From Campylobacter helveticus (GTDB lineage Bacteria; Campylobacterota; Campylobacteria; Campylobacterales; Campylobacteraceae), in contig NZ_CP020478.1 in the NCBI RefSeq assembly GCF_002080395.1, forward strand, positions 1,066,886 through 1,130,885: a stretch of DNA of 64,000 nt. Reading direction: 5' to 3'. A program made the translations under genes and the position numbers. Of this stretch, positions 37,379 to 46,904 are shown piece after piece. The notes under the pieces were generated by a model that made no database searches, had not been told where the DNA came from, and was given only the letters and a program-made list of their open reading frames with translations. Position 1 is the stretch's first letter, and every line of letters starts with the position of its first letter.

Positions 37379-38682
37379 ACCATAGTCCTTGCTTGTTGTT
37401 GAAATTGTGTTTGTCCTAGAGTATTGTTTAAGAACTTTTCTTTACCTTTTTCAATCATTTTTAATCCTTTGGCATAGCTTTTTGGATAGTTTTCTTTGAA
37501 ATTTGGAAGCTCTTTATCTGTTTTTTGATAAAAGTTTTCCATTTTTTTAATCTCTTTTATATCACTTGGTTCTCTTTTCATCATTCTATCAAGCTCTATA
37601 AAAGCCCCTTGTTCTTGTTTCATTGTCTCTAAACCCCCATTAAGCTCTTTACTTTTTGAATGGATTTCTTTAACTAAATCCTTTGCAACCTCTTTCATCG
37701 CTGTGCTTTTTACCGCAAGTTCTATTTTTTCTTCTCTTTGCCTATGCTTTTCATTTGCCTCTTCATAGGCTTGTTTCATCATTAAAGCAAAGGCTTTATC
37801 CATTTCTTGTAGGGTTCTTAAAACATCACCTAAATCTTTGGAGTTTAAAAGGTTTTCTATGCTTTTTTCAAAGTTTTCTTCTAAACGCTCTCTTTCTTCT
37901 TTAAGTCTAGCAAGTTCAGCCTCGTGCTGTTTTAAAAGTTCATCAACTTGTTTATCATAAGCTTCATTTGCTTTGTTTTCTATTTTTTCATCAAGCTTGT
38001 TTTCTTCTTTATTTTCTAGTCTTTGCTTATCTTCTTTGATTTGTTCTTCTTTTTCTTTGATGAGCTTGGCGTTTTCATCAAGGGCTTCTAAAATGTCTAA
38101 GCTCTCACCAAGCTTTTCATTTGCTTTGGTATTTTCTAAAGTGTTTTTAAGAAAATCTTGTTTTTCTTTAGGAGAGCTAAGTTCTAAAATCAGTTCTTCT
38201 TTTTCTTCATCAAGTATATAATTTTTTATAAAAACCGCACCTTTTAACTTTCTCTTGCCATTATCCAAATCTTTCATTGTTCCGTCTTCTTGCGCCATTT
38301 CATCATATTCAATACTATCTACACCAACTAATTTTAGTTTATATTTAACAAATTTAGCAATTTCATCAAAAAACCTCTTTTTGTTTTTCATTTGAGGAAG
38401 AAAGATTCTTAAATCGCTAAATTTAATTTTAACACCTCTTAAAGTTTTTCTTTTGTAGTTACGCTTAATTCCAAAATAGCAAATTGTAAAAAAGAGATTG
38501 AAATCCATAGCTGAAAAATTAGGAAATTTAATCGTATTCATTTCATTACGATACACAATATTAGAATCTTTAGAAATCCCAATTTTAACTTTGACTAAAT
38601 CCTTTGCCTGATTTTCCTTTGTCATTTTCAAAATATAATTCCCTTCCACAAAGTCAAAGGTTACTAATTTTTTACAGCCCAT
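37375..38682 (-). CDS. Rep_3-like replication initiator N-domain fused to a long coiled coil
   Basis: 435 residues. Residues about 45-130 (EMNTIKFPNFSAMDFNLFF, then RGVKIKFSDLRIFLP and KKRFFDEIAKFVKYKLKLVG) resemble the first winged-helix domain of Rep_3 plasmid initiators. The expected second winged helix is absent. After about residue 170 the protein becomes a Glu/Lys-rich coiled coil to near residue 380. It is the first gene of the conjugation-gene remnant and divergent from tRNA-Asn. Role: initiator derivative, or a different protein that kept a DNA-binding domain. Confidence 0.6.
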   Translation of the reverse strand: MGCKKLVTFDFVEGNYILKMTKENQAKDLVKVKIGISKDSNIVYRNEMNTIKFPNFSAMDFNLFFTICYFGIKRNYKRKTLRGVKIKFSDLRIFLPQMKNKKRFFDEIAKFVKYKLKLVGVDSIEYDEMAQEDGTMKDLDNGKRKLKGAVFIKNYILDEEKEELILELSSPKEKQDFLKNTLENTKANEKLGESLDILEALDENAKLIKEKEEQIKEDKQRLENKEENKLDEKIENKANEAYDKQVDELLKQHEAELARLKEERERLEENFEKSIENLLNSKDLGDVLRTLQEMDKAFALMMKQAYEEANEKHRQREEKIELAVKSTAMKEVAKDLVKEIHSKSKELNGGLETMKQEQGAFIELDRMMKREPSDIKEIKKMENFYQKTDKELPNFKENYPKSYAKGLKMIEKGKEKFLNNTLGQTQFQQQARTMV

Positions 38683-38755
38683 ATCGTATCCTTATTTTTA
38701 ATCTAAATTTTGTTGAATTACACCAAAACAAAATTTGCGTTTATGTAAAAATCAC

Positions 38756-38784
38756 TTGACTTTTTTTTTATTTTTTACTAGAAT
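38756..38784 (+). promoter_or_regulatory. Promoter of tRNA-Asn
   Basis: TTGACT (38756-38761) and TAGAAT (38779-38784) separated by exactly 17 bases, most of them T. The start point would be near 38791, 10 bases before the mature tRNA. Confidence 0.75.
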
Positions 38785-38800
38785 CACATTTTTAATTTGT

Positions 38801-38875
38801 TCCGGATTAGCTCAGCGGTAGAGTAGTCGGCTGTTAACCGATTGGTCGTAGGTTCGAATCCTACATCCGGAGCCA
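38801..38875 (+). tRNA. tRNA-Asn(GTT)
   Basis: Begins TCCGGATTAGCTCAGCGGTA; acceptor arms TCCGGAT/ATCCGGA pair, anticodon loop CTGTTAA gives anticodon GTT, T-arm GGTTCGAATCC, encoded CCA. It marks the right edge of the mobile-element remnant and could be its integration site, though no repeated 3' tRNA fragment was found on the other side. Confidence 0.96.
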
Positions 38876-39037
38876 CTTATTTTATCTTCAGCAAGTTTTT
38901 AAATCATAATCGTCATTTGATGAAAAATAGCGATGAATTTATGCAAGTTTCATTTACCTCTATCACATCAAAGCTGGGAGATTGTTCCTTAACTCAAACA
39001 AAAAAGACGAAAGATAATTGGGTAAGGTTAAAAAATT
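38876..39037. other. Short spacer after tRNA-Asn with a possible gene fragment
   Basis: On the plus strand about 45 codons stay open (from about 38926, MKNSDEFMQVSFTSITSK...) and end at 39066 inside the opposite arsC-like gene. No SD or domain; I read it as a remnant or chance frame. Confidence 0.3.
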
Positions 39038-39370
39038 TTACAAATTTAAATTTTCATACTCTTTAGCAATATAAATTTGCCCCCTATACTCTATCACAGG
39101 GCGTTTTATGAGACTTGGAGTTTCTAAAATTATAGCTTTTAATTCTTCATTAGATAAGGCTTTCATTTTTTCTTTATTAAGTCCTAGTTTTCTAGCGCTT
39201 GTGCCTGAAAGATTTGGCAAATCTTTCAACACTCTTTTTTCAAGCCACGAATTTAAAATGCTTTCATCGATTTTTTTAATATCTAAAAAATCAAATTCCA
39301 CGCCCCTAGCTTTTAAAAATTCTATAGCCTTTTTCACGCTACCGCAATTTTTAATCCCATAAAGTTTCAT
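39038..39370 (-). CDS. ArsC/Spx-family protein (YffB type)
   Basis: 110 residues from ATG 39370: KLYGIKNCGSVKKAIEFLKA has the single N-terminal Cys (no CXXC), then LNSWLEKRVLKDLPNLSGTS and IKRPVIEY. Small thioredoxin-fold oxidoreductase of the ArsC superfamily, probably glutathione/thiol-linked; arsenate reduction is not implied. The start overlaps the DAHP synthase stop by 4 bases (ATGA), so an upstream in-frame Met at 39448 is rejected. Confidence 0.85.
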   Translation of the reverse strand: MKLYGIKNCGSVKKAIEFLKARGVEFDFLDIKKIDESILNSWLEKRVLKDLPNLSGTSARKLGLNKEKMKALSNEELKAIILETPSLIKRPVIEYRGQIYIAKEYENLNL

Positions 39371-40710
39371 TGACGCGCCCTTTTGAGTAAATCCGCTATC
39401 AAAAAAGCAAGTTCTAAAGCTTGGTCTGCGTTCAGTCTTGGGTCGCACTGGGTTTCATAACGCTTCTGCAAACTTTGTGCCGTTACATTACTAGCTCCAC
39501 CTGTGCATTCTGTAACATCTTGCCCCGTCATTTCCAAATGCACACCACCCGGATAAACCCCCTCGCTTATCGCCACTTCAAAGAAATAACGCACTTCTTG
39601 CATTATCTTATCAAATTCTCTAGTTTTAAAATCCCCCACTTTAACGGTGTTGCCGTGCATAGGGTCGATACTATAAATTAAATTGAGTCCCTCTTTTTTC
39701 AATTCTTTAAAAATGCTTGGCAAATTTGAAGCGATTTTGTCCGCACCCATACGAATAATAATGTTAAGTCGCCCCTCTTCATTGTGGGGATTAAGAACAT
39801 TTGAGAGTTTTATAATATCCTCAGCCTTGGCATTTGGACCAATTTTTACACCTAAAGGATTTTTCACGCCACTTAGAAAATGCACATGTGCCCCATCAAG
39901 ATCACGAGTCCTTTCGCCTATCCAAAGCATATGCGCCGAACAATCATAAATTTCACCGCTTAAGCTATCCACACGCGTCAAAGCCTCTTCATAAGGCAAA
40001 AGCAAAGCCTCGTGCGAAGTGTAAAGTGAAACTTCCCTCAAGCTTGGCGTATTATTCGCATTAATTCCACAAGCCTCCATAAAAGCCAAAGCACTAGAAA
40101 TTTTTTCACTCAAATCCTCATACTGCCTATGCAAATCACTTTTTTTTATAAAGCCTAAATTCCAACGCTGCACCTCACGCAAATCCGCCAAACCACCCTT
40201 AGCAAAACCCCTAAGTAAATTTAGCGTTGTTGCACTTTGATAATAAGCCTCCAACATACGCTTAGGCTCGGCAATTCTCGCTCTTTCATCAAATTCAAAG
40301 CCATTAATTATATCGCCACGATAGCTTGGCAAACTCACGCCGTCAAGCTCTTCATAATCCGCACTTCTAGGTTTAGCAAACTGCCCTGCTATGCGTCCTA
40401 TCTTTACCACAGGACAACCACCAGCAAATGTCAAAACTATCGCCATTTGAAGTAGAATTTTAAACATATCGCGGATATTATTTGCGCCAAAATTTTCAAA
40501 ACTTTCCGCACAATCGCCACCCTGAAGTAAAAAAGCTTCCTTTTTAGAAACCTTAGCCAAAGCTTTTTTAAGCTGTCTAACCTCTCCTGCAAAAACAAGG
40601 GGGGGTAATTTTTCAAGTCTTTCAAGACTCTTCTTTAAAGCATTTTCATTAGGATAGAGAGGATGCTGTTTGATAGGATAAGCTCTCCAAGAATCTTTAG
40701 TCCATTGCAT
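39367..40710 (-). CDS. aroG: Class II DAHP synthase (3-deoxy-7-phosphoheptulonate synthase)
   Basis: 447 residues from MQWTKDSWRAYPIKQHP (ATG 40710). First step of the shikimate pathway, class II (plant-like) type: FLLQGGDCAESF, GRIAGQFAKPRS, HMLWIGERTRD, IDPMHGNT, GGVHLEMTGQDVTEC. It is the sole DAHP synthase type of Campylobacter. A C7 homopolymer (coding strand) lies in LPPLVFAG near 40599-40605. Preceded on its strand by rplS with a terminator between. Confidence 0.95.
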   Translation of the reverse strand: MQWTKDSWRAYPIKQHPLYPNENALKKSLERLEKLPPLVFAGEVRQLKKALAKVSKKEAFLLQGGDCAESFENFGANNIRDMFKILLQMAIVLTFAGGCPVVKIGRIAGQFAKPRSADYEELDGVSLPSYRGDIINGFEFDERARIAEPKRMLEAYYQSATTLNLLRGFAKGGLADLREVQRWNLGFIKKSDLHRQYEDLSEKISSALAFMEACGINANNTPSLREVSLYTSHEALLLPYEEALTRVDSLSGEIYDCSAHMLWIGERTRDLDGAHVHFLSGVKNPLGVKIGPNAKAEDIIKLSNVLNPHNEEGRLNIIIRMGADKIASNLPSIFKELKKEGLNLIYSIDPMHGNTVKVGDFKTREFDKIMQEVRYFFEVAISEGVYPGGVHLEMTGQDVTECTGGASNVTAQSLQKRYETQCDPRLNADQALELAFLIADLLKRARQ

Positions 40711-40732
40711 ACTAACTCGCTTTAGTAGAAAC

Positions 40733-40755
40733 AAGAGCTACGAAAAATAGCTCTT
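40733..40755 (-). terminator. Terminator between rplS and the DAHP synthase gene
   Basis: AAGAGCTA/TAGCTCTT form an 8-bp stem with a 7-base loop 11 bases after the rplS stop codon region. It ends the ffh-to-rplS transcript on the minus strand; the following T-run is short. Confidence 0.6.
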
Positions 40756-40766
40756 TGTGGGAAAAA

Positions 40767-41123
40767 TTATTTTTTAAGTTCTTTAATACGGGCAGCCTTA
40801 CCGCGTCTATCTCTAAGATAAAATAATCTAGCACGGCGCACACGACCGCGTCTTAAAACGCTAATACTTTCTAAACTTTCGCTATAAATTGGAAAAATTC
40901 TTTCAACGCCGACATTATTTGCACCCATTTTACGCACGATGAATGTTTCACTAACTCCATTTCCTCTTCTAGCGATGCAAATTCCTTCAAAATTTTGAAT
41001 TCTAGTTTTGTCGCCCTCTTTGATGCGAATCGCAAGCTTTAAAGTATCTCCGGCACGAAAATCCGGCACATTTTTACCCTCAATTTGCTTTGCTTCAAAT
41101 TGCTCGATATATTTGTTTTTCAT
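40767..41123 (-). CDS. rplS: 50S ribosomal protein bL19
   Basis: 118 residues starting [37 protein letters not shown] and [16 protein letters not shown] are conserved. Start 41123 is chosen over in-frame Met codons at 41126 and 41150 for family length and an AAGGA seven bases away. Ends the ribosomal/SRP cluster. Confidence 0.96.
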   Translation of the reverse strand: MKNKYIEQFEAKQIEGKNVPDFRAGDTLKLAIRIKEGDKTRIQNFEGICIARRGNGVSETFIVRKMGANNVGVERIFPIYSESLESISVLRRGRVRRARLFYLRDRRGKAARIKELKK

Positions 41124-41133
41124 CATTTTTCCT

Positions 41134-41838
41134 TTAAATTTTGCGTTCATGCTCTAAAAATAAATCAGGACGAAAAAATTTCGTCTTGCAAGACGCTAAA
41201 GTAGTTTTTAAAGCCACAATTTTAGCGTGATTACCCTTTAAAAACACTGAATTAGCATAAAATTTCTTTGAATTTTTTTCAAAAATTAAGGGTTTTGCAA
41301 AAGAAGGTGCTTCTAAAAGTTGGTTTTCAAAACTTTCTTCCTCTAAACTTTGTGAATTTCCAAGCACTCCCTTAACATTGCGTAAAATCGCATCGCAAAG
41401 ACAAAGTGCGGGAAGCTCTCCACCCGTCAAAACAAAATCTCCCACACTAAAAAGCTCATTAGCAAATTCCTCCACCACACGCTCATCAATGCCCTCATAC
41501 CTACCACATACAAAAACCAAATTTGACTTTTTACTCAAACGCTTGGCGTCTTTTTGGTTAAAACTTTTTGCACTTGGACTAAGAAAGATAAAGTGGGGCT
41601 TTTCTTGAGTTTTTTGTATATGCTCTAAACAATCAAAAAGTGGAGCTACTTGCATTAAAAGTCCTGCGCCACCGCCTATTTTATAATCATCAACTTTTTT
41701 ATGAGTATCCACACTAAAAGCTCTTGGATTTTGAAAGTCAAGGCTAAAAATGCCATTTTTTAAAGCTCTCGCAAGTATAGAATCTCTAAAATAAAATTCA
41801 ATTAAGTGAGGAAATAAAGAAACAAAAGTAATTTTCAT
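41134..41838 (-). CDS. trmD: tRNA (guanine-37-N1)-methyltransferase
   Basis: 234 residues of the SPOUT family; trefoil-knot motifs [17 protein letters not shown] and [15 protein letters not shown], plus [17 protein letters not shown]. Makes m1G37, preventing +1 frameshifting. Overlaps rimM by 4 bases. Confidence 0.97.
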   Translation of the reverse strand: MKITFVSLFPHLIEFYFRDSILARALKNGIFSLDFQNPRAFSVDTHKKVDDYKIGGGAGLLMQVAPLFDCLEHIQKTQEKPHFIFLSPSAKSFNQKDAKRLSKKSNLVFVCGRYEGIDERVVEEFANELFSVGDFVLTGGELPALCLCDAILRNVKGVLGNSQSLEEESFENQLLEAPSFAKPLIFEKNSKKFYANSVFLKGNHAKIVALKTTLASCKTKFFRPDLFLEHERKI

Positions 41839-42365
41839 GAATTTTCTAAAATTAAAAAAGCTTCATTGGAGCATAAAATTTGCTTTTCTTTCACATCAAT
41901 TTTAAGAACATATTTGTCGATGTAAGGGATAAAGAAAATTTTAGCTAAACCTTGATTTATCAAGCTTTCATCACTTTTAACTTCAAATAAATATGCTCCC
42001 CCACTTTGCAAAATATCTTTTACTTCACCTAAATTTCTTTGCATATCTTTTATCTTGCAACCTATAATGTCAAAATAAAAAAATTCGTCTTTTTTCAATT
42101 TGCAAAGCTCTCTTGTTTTTTCCACGCTTTGATAAAGCTCTAAATTAACTAATTCTTTTGCTCTTTCAAGGCTTTCATATTCATAAAACAAGACACTATG
42201 TCTGCTCTTATCATAATCTTTAATAATAAGTTCTTTTTTGTCTTTTGTAAAAAAACTAAGATTTTTTTGAAACTGAGAGGGAAAATCGCTAAGATTGTGT
42301 AATTTTACATAGCCTTTTAAGCCTACACTTCGCCCTATCTTAGCGACTAAAACAAGCTCATTCAA
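41835..42365 (-). CDS. rimM: Ribosome maturation factor RimM
   Basis: 176 residues: N-terminal RimM domain ([20 protein letters not shown]) and C-terminal PRC-barrel ([13 protein letters not shown]...[15 protein letters not shown]). Helps assemble the 30S head. Start overlaps the KH-domain gene by 8 bases. Confidence 0.95.
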   Translation of the reverse strand: MNELVLVAKIGRSVGLKGYVKLHNLSDFPSQFQKNLSFFTKDKKELIIKDYDKSRHSVLFYEYESLERAKELVNLELYQSVEKTRELCKLKKDEFFYFDIIGCKIKDMQRNLGEVKDILQSGGAYLFEVKSDESLINQGLAKIFFIPYIDKYVLKIDVKEKQILCSNEAFLILENS

Positions 42366-42600
42366 GTGCTTTTACCGTAACACGATAAGAGGTATTTTCT
42401 TTACTTTTGCAGGCTGAAATTACCGTCTTAATCGCGTTAATCATTTTACCATTTTTACCAATGAGCTTACCCGTATCGCTCTTATCAGCAAAAAGAAAAA
42501 CTTCGACAAAATTTTCTTCTACTTCAACTTTTTTCGTATCAATCTTATCAGGAAAATCGGCAATAAGTTTAGCGTATTCTTTTAGAAAATCTTCAACCAT
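42358..42600 (-). CDS. khpA: KhpA-type KH-domain RNA-binding protein
   Basis: 80 residues; one KH domain with GKLIGKNGKMINAIKTVIS (GXXG loop IGKNGK). Conserved partner of rpsP/rimM; binds RNA, and in other bacteria pairs with KhpB/EloR. In a run with 2-base spacing to rpsP. Confidence 0.9.
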   Translation of the reverse strand: MVEDFLKEYAKLIADFPDKIDTKKVEVEENFVEVFLFADKSDTGKLIGKNGKMINAIKTVISACKSKENTSYRVTVKALE

Positions 42601-42602
42601 AA

Positions 42603-42830
42603 TTATTTGCTTGTGATAGAAACGACTTTATCGCTAAGTTTAGCACCTACGCTCTTCCAGTAAGCTAAACGCTCCGCATCAAATTTAATCACTTCAGGCT
42701 CAACCATAGGATTATAATATCCAATGCTTTCTATCCAGCCTCCATCGCGGCGTTTTCTACTATCTGTTACAACAATGCGATAAAAAGGTCTTTTTGTTCT
42801 TCCCATTCTTGTAAGTCTAACAACTGTCAT
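42603..42830 (-). CDS. rpsP: 30S ribosomal protein bS16
   Basis: 75 residues from [20 protein letters not shown] (ATG 42830, SD AAGGAG upstream); [15 protein letters not shown] and [10 protein letters not shown] complete it. An upstream in-frame Met at 42857 is rejected because it would include the SD. Confidence 0.96.
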   Translation of the reverse strand: MTVVRLTRMGRTKRPFYRIVVTDSRKRRDGGWIESIGYYNPMVEPEVIKFDAERLAYWKSVGAKLSDKVVSITSK

Positions 42831-42892
42831 CATTTCTCCTTGTAAAATAAAAATCAATTATAGATACTAAAAATAGTATTTATAAGTGAAAT

Positions 42893-44230
42893 TTAAAACT
42901 GCCTACGGGCTTGATTCATCATAGTCATCAAACTTTCCATTCCTTTTTTGCCTGAAAATTTCTTTGCCAATTTGGCAGCATTGCTAAATTGCTTTAAAAA
43001 GCGATTAACTTCCATTTGAGAGAGTCCAGCACCACTTGCAATGCGACGCTTTCTGGCATTATTTAAAAGCTCAGGATTTTCCCTTTCCTTTGGTGTCATA
43101 GAAGAAATCATCGCCTTAATATGCAAAATTTCCTTAGAATTATCAAGGTCTAAATCTTTTACGCTTGATGCGATATTAGAAAGTCCCGGAATCATACCGA
43201 TGAGCGATTTCATATTTCCTAGCTTCTTAACGCTTTCCATTTGAGTAAGAAAATCGTTGAAATTAAAATCGCCTTTTTTAATTTTTTGATTAAGCTTCTT
43301 TGCTTCCTTTTCGTCAATTACCGCTGCAGTTTTCTCAGCCAAAGTTGCTAAATCGCCCTCACCCATAATACGACTTACAATCCTATCTGGGATAAAAACT
43401 TCCAAATCAGCAACTTTCTCTCCCACACCGATAAACCTTAATGGGATATTTACCTGCCTTGCAATACCAAGTGCCACCCCACCCTTAGTATCCGCATCAA
43501 ATTTGGATAAAATCACCCCGCTAAGACCTAAAGCCTCATTGAAACTTGTCGCTGTTTTCACGCCGTCTTGTCCGCTCATTGCATCAGCAACATAAAAAAT
43601 TTCATCAGGATTTAAATTCGCCTTAACCTCTTTTAGTTCGCTCATCAAGGCTTCATCAATCGCCAAACGCCCAGCAGTATCAACAAGCAAAACATCAAAC
43701 AAGCCATTTTTAGCCTTTTGCAAGGCTTCTTTTGCAACTTTAATAGGATTTGTTTCATTTTCTATATAAAAAAGCTGGGTTTCATTAGCTTCACAAAGCT
43801 GCCTTAACTGCTCCACAGCCGCTAAACGCTGCAAATCACACGCGGCAACTAAAACTTTTTTATTGCGAAGTTTGAGGTAATTTGCCAACTTTATGGTGCT
43901 TGTCGTCTTACCTCCACCTTGCAAACCTACCATTAAAACAATCGTTGGAGGCTTTTGAGAAAAAACAAAGCCTTGATTTTTCCCATTGACACTTAAAATT
44001 TCTTCTAAATTCTTCTTAATCGCTTCTAAAAATTGCCTTTGTCCTATGCCATTTTTCTTAACATCTTCTTCAATCAAACCCAGTAATTCTTTGGTAACCT
44101 TATGATGGACATCAGCTTTAAGTAAAGATTTCTTAAGTGTTTCTAAAGCATTTTTTAAAGCTTTTTCATCATCGACAAAACGAAGCTTATTAATAGCACC
44201 CCTAAAGGATTCACTTACAAGTTCAAACAC
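42893..44230 (-). CDS. ffh: Signal recognition particle GTPase Ffh
   Basis: 445 residues: N domain, G domain with GLQGGGKTTSTIKLA, DTAGRLAIDE, and SKFDADTKGGVALGI; C-terminal Met-rich M domain with the RNA-binding RKRRIASGAGLSQMEV. Targets inner-membrane proteins cotranslationally. First of the ffh-rpsP-khpA-rimM-trmD-rplS run. Confidence 0.97.
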   Translation of the reverse strand: MFELVSESFRGAINKLRFVDDEKALKNALETLKKSLLKADVHHKVTKELLGLIEEDVKKNGIGQRQFLEAIKKNLEEILSVNGKNQGFVFSQKPPTIVLMVGLQGGGKTTSTIKLANYLKLRNKKVLVAACDLQRLAAVEQLRQLCEANETQLFYIENETNPIKVAKEALQKAKNGLFDVLLVDTAGRLAIDEALMSELKEVKANLNPDEIFYVADAMSGQDGVKTATSFNEALGLSGVILSKFDADTKGGVALGIARQVNIPLRFIGVGEKVADLEVFIPDRIVSRIMGEGDLATLAEKTAAVIDEKEAKKLNQKIKKGDFNFNDFLTQMESVKKLGNMKSLIGMIPGLSNIASSVKDLDLDNSKEILHIKAMISSMTPKERENPELLNNARKRRIASGAGLSQMEVNRFLKQFSNAAKLAKKFSGKKGMESLMTMMNQARRQF

Positions 44231-44294
44231 TTTTAAAAAAACCTTTCCCTATAAAATAAAGTCGAAATTATACAAAATTTTTGCTTAAATGGCT

Positions 44295-45047
44295 TTAAAA
44301 CTCTAAATTTTTCACTTCAAAACCAAATTTTGCAAAACTTTCATCCAAACTAGCCTTAAATTCGTAATGCAAAATTTTTAACTCATAACTATGCAAATAC
44401 ATTCTATCCGCCGAATTTTTGCCGTATTTTTCATCGCCCATAATGGGATGTTTTATAAAGGCGGTATGCACCCTTATTTGGTGCGTTCTGCCTGTTTGGA
44501 TACAAATTTTTGCTAGAGTTTTTTTACCCTGTATCATCAAGGGACTTATGGTGCTTAAAGCACTTTGCCCATCTTTTGAAATTTTACTAAAAGCACCATT
44601 TTTACCTTTTATAGTGCGTATAGGCTCATTTACCACAAGCTCTTCTGCCAAAACCCCATCAAGCACGGCAATATAGCTTTTATAAACCCTTTGTTTTTTA
44701 AATTCTCCTATGCAAATTTGCCTAAAATCTTCATCTTTACAAAGTAAAATAAGCCCACTCGTTTCTTTATCAAGCCTATTTAGAAGTTTAGCTCCAAATT
44801 CACTTTCCAACTCTTCACTAATGTAAGAATAAGGCTTGTTTATCGCTAAAATTTTTTCATCTTCAAATAGAACTTTAGGCTTTTTCGTTTTCACTAGGCT
44901 AAATTTCGCTTTTTCACTCATTAAAGCCCTTGCGACAACAACCTTTTTGCCGTGAGAAAATACCAAACCCCTATCTATCAAATCCTTAGCTTCGCGGTTG
45001 GAAATATTTTCTTGCAAGGCAAGTAGTTTATAAGCTTTTTCTTGCAT
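44295..45047 (-). CDS. RluA/RluD-family RNA pseudouridine synthase
   Basis: 250 residues. Catalytic motif LLNRLDKETSGLILL near residue 95, GRTHQIRVHTAFIKHPIMGD, and a short S4-like N-terminus. Modifies 23S rRNA or tRNA; the target cannot be told. Overlaps waaA by 20 bases. Confidence 0.88.
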   Translation of the reverse strand: MQEKAYKLLALQENISNREAKDLIDRGLVFSHGKKVVVARALMSEKAKFSLVKTKKPKVLFEDEKILAINKPYSYISEELESEFGAKLLNRLDKETSGLILLCKDEDFRQICIGEFKKQRVYKSYIAVLDGVLAEELVVNEPIRTIKGKNGAFSKISKDGQSALSTISPLMIQGKKTLAKICIQTGRTHQIRVHTAFIKHPIMGDEKYGKNSADRMYLHSYELKILHYEFKASLDESFAKFGFEVKNLEF

Positions 45048-46176
45048 CTAACCCTTCCTTTATCGCATTTTCCACTATGCTCAAATCCTTAAAATGCGAA
45101 ATTCTAGCTTTTTTATTTAAATTATGCATCATAAAATTAAGATTTTTCAAATCCTCGCAAAAATTCACATTTTCAACTTCAGCAAATAAGCTTTTTTGAT
45201 TATCGATATGAATACCTGAAATAAGAACATTATTGAAACTTGCAACCTCGATGGGATTATGTCCGCCTATATTTGCGATAAAAGAGCCTCCAAGCACGAC
45301 AACATCACTAATAGCATAAAAATTTACCAATTCTCCCAAAGTATCAAGTAATAAAATTTGAGCCTTAAAATCCTCCCATTTCTCCAAATGAGAAAATTTT
45401 TCATAAGAATAATTACTAAGCAAATTTTCCACCTCTAAAAAACGCTCAGGATGTCTTGGTGCGATGATGAGCCTTTCGTTTTCTTGTAGGTTAATAGATT
45501 TTAGCAAAAGTTCTTCTTCGTTTTTATGGGTGCTGGCAAAAATAATGAGTTTTTCTTTTAATTTGACATAGCGTTTATGAGGCACGACATCTAAATTTGC
45601 TTTAATATTTTTAAACACCCTAACATTTTTCGCACCAAGCTCTTCTAATCTCAATTTATCTTTTTCACTTTGAGCAAAAACTTCATCAATATAAGAGAAA
45701 ATTAAACGATAAAAAAAAGCAAATCTCAAATACACCTTGTAAGATTTATCTGCAATTCTGGCGTTAATCAAAAGCACTTTAGCTCCTTTTAATTTCGCCA
45801 TAAAAACTAGCATTAGCCAATATTCAGCTTCGAAAATTACCAAAACTTTGCAAGGCTTCAACCAAAAAGGTAAAAAATTTTCAAAAACTAAAAAATTTAC
45901 CCTCTTGCAAAATTTCTTCGCTTCCTCAAAGCCCGTTTGAGTTATCACACTAATTCTAGAATCAAATTTTTGACTTAAAACACCTATGCTTCTTACCTCC
46001 CCTAAAGAACAAGCGTGAAAATGCACCTTAGCATCCTGACAAGAGTTTTTATAAAGAAAAAATCTTGCTTTTAGGCTTAATTTATATTTATTTTTAAAAA
46101 ATGAAAGAAAAAATAGTGGGATAGCACCTAAAAAAAATGCTATCCAAGTAAGGAAGTAATAAAAAACAATTATCAA
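45028..46176 (-). CDS. waaA: 3-deoxy-D-manno-octulosonate (Kdo) transferase
   Basis: 382 residues. N-terminal membrane anchor (VFYYFLTWIAFFLGAIPLFF), acceptor domain with VHFHACSLGEVRS, and donor domain with IIAPRHPERFLEVENLL and GGSFIANIGGHNPIEVA (GT30 signature). Adds Kdo to lipid A precursor. Overlaps neighbours on both sides. Confidence 0.94.
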   Translation of the reverse strand: MIIVFYYFLTWIAFFLGAIPLFFLSFFKNKYKLSLKARFFLYKNSCQDAKVHFHACSLGEVRSIGVLSQKFDSRISVITQTGFEEAKKFCKRVNFLVFENFLPFWLKPCKVLVIFEAEYWLMLVFMAKLKGAKVLLINARIADKSYKVYLRFAFFYRLIFSYIDEVFAQSEKDKLRLEELGAKNVRVFKNIKANLDVVPHKRYVKLKEKLIIFASTHKNEEELLLKSINLQENERLIIAPRHPERFLEVENLLSNYSYEKFSHLEKWEDFKAQILLLDTLGELVNFYAISDVVVLGGSFIANIGGHNPIEVASFNNVLISGIHIDNQKSLFAEVENVNFCEDLKNLNFMMHNLNKKARISHFKDLSIVENAIKEGLDARKSL

Positions 46177-46895
46177 TTCTTTTTCGCTTCTTCAAGCTCT
46201 TTGTATAAAATTCTACCACAATGCGGACAAGTTACTATTTCCTCGCCCTTTACCACAGCTAGATAAGTCTTATCGTAAATTTTCATAAAACAACCATAAC
46301 AAGCTTGTTTTTTTACAGGCACAACGGCAGTATTTTTCGCCCATTTGCGAATTTTTTCATAAAAGCCAAGCACCTTTTGATTCATCTCACCCACAAGCTT
46401 AGTTTTTTTATTATAAATTGTCATTCTTTCTTTCTCAAGGCTTGAAATTTGAACTTCAATATCTTTTTTAATCCCCTCTAAATCTGCCTCTTCTTTAGCC
46501 TTGTTTTCTAACAATTCTTTCTTGAAAAGCTCTTTGTTTTCTAAAATTTTATCAAGACGCACAATTTCATCGTTTGCCGCATCAAGCTGTTCTTTGGCGA
46601 TGTCCTCTTCTATCTTAAGCGCATTAGCCTCTTTTTCTGTTTTAACCGCACCACTTTTTTTGCCAAGCTCTTTAATCTTGGCTGAAAATTCTGCAATATG
46701 AGCATTATTTTGAGCTTTCTGTGCCTCTATATCTTTAATCTCATCATCTGCTCCAACAAGCTCTTCGCTCATCTTGGCTATCCTAGCCTCAGCCTCTCTT
46801 AAAGTCTTGCTCACACTGCTAATTTTAGGCTCAAAGCTATCAATTTCTTTGTCTATTTGCGATAAATGAACTAATTGCTCGAGATATTTATTCAT
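46173..46895 (-). CDS. Zinc-ribbon coiled-coil protein (FlgZ/HP0958-like)
   Basis: 240 residues: long coiled coil (about 1-180) and a C-terminal C4 zinc ribbon (CYGCFMKI...CPHCGRIL). The Helicobacter pylori homologue HP0958 protects sigma54 (RpoN) from turnover and affects flagellar mRNA; the same organisation here suggests a role in flagellar gene control, linking to the sigma54 promoter of flgL. Also related to CT398-type proteins of unknown role. Confidence 0.75.
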   Translation of the reverse strand: MNKYLEQLVHLSQIDKEIDSFEPKISSVSKTLREAEARIAKMSEELVGADDEIKDIEAQKAQNNAHIAEFSAKIKELGKKSGAVKTEKEANALKIEEDIAKEQLDAANDEIVRLDKILENKELFKKELLENKAKEEADLEGIKKDIEVQISSLEKERMTIYNKKTKLVGEMNQKVLGFYEKIRKWAKNTAVVPVKKQACYGCFMKIYDKTYLAVVKGEEIVTCPHCGRILYKELEEAKKN

Positions 46896-46904
46896 TGATT
46901 TTCC

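Noticed and set aside
38842-39066. A 74-codon frame starting inside tRNA-Asn.
   Set aside because: It begins in the tRNA, has no SD and overlaps the arsC-like gene; kept only as a possible remnant.
40711-40734. Met at 40734 as DAHP synthase start.
   Set aside because: Class II enzymes begin near MQWTKDSW; the extra eight residues lie within the rplS terminator.
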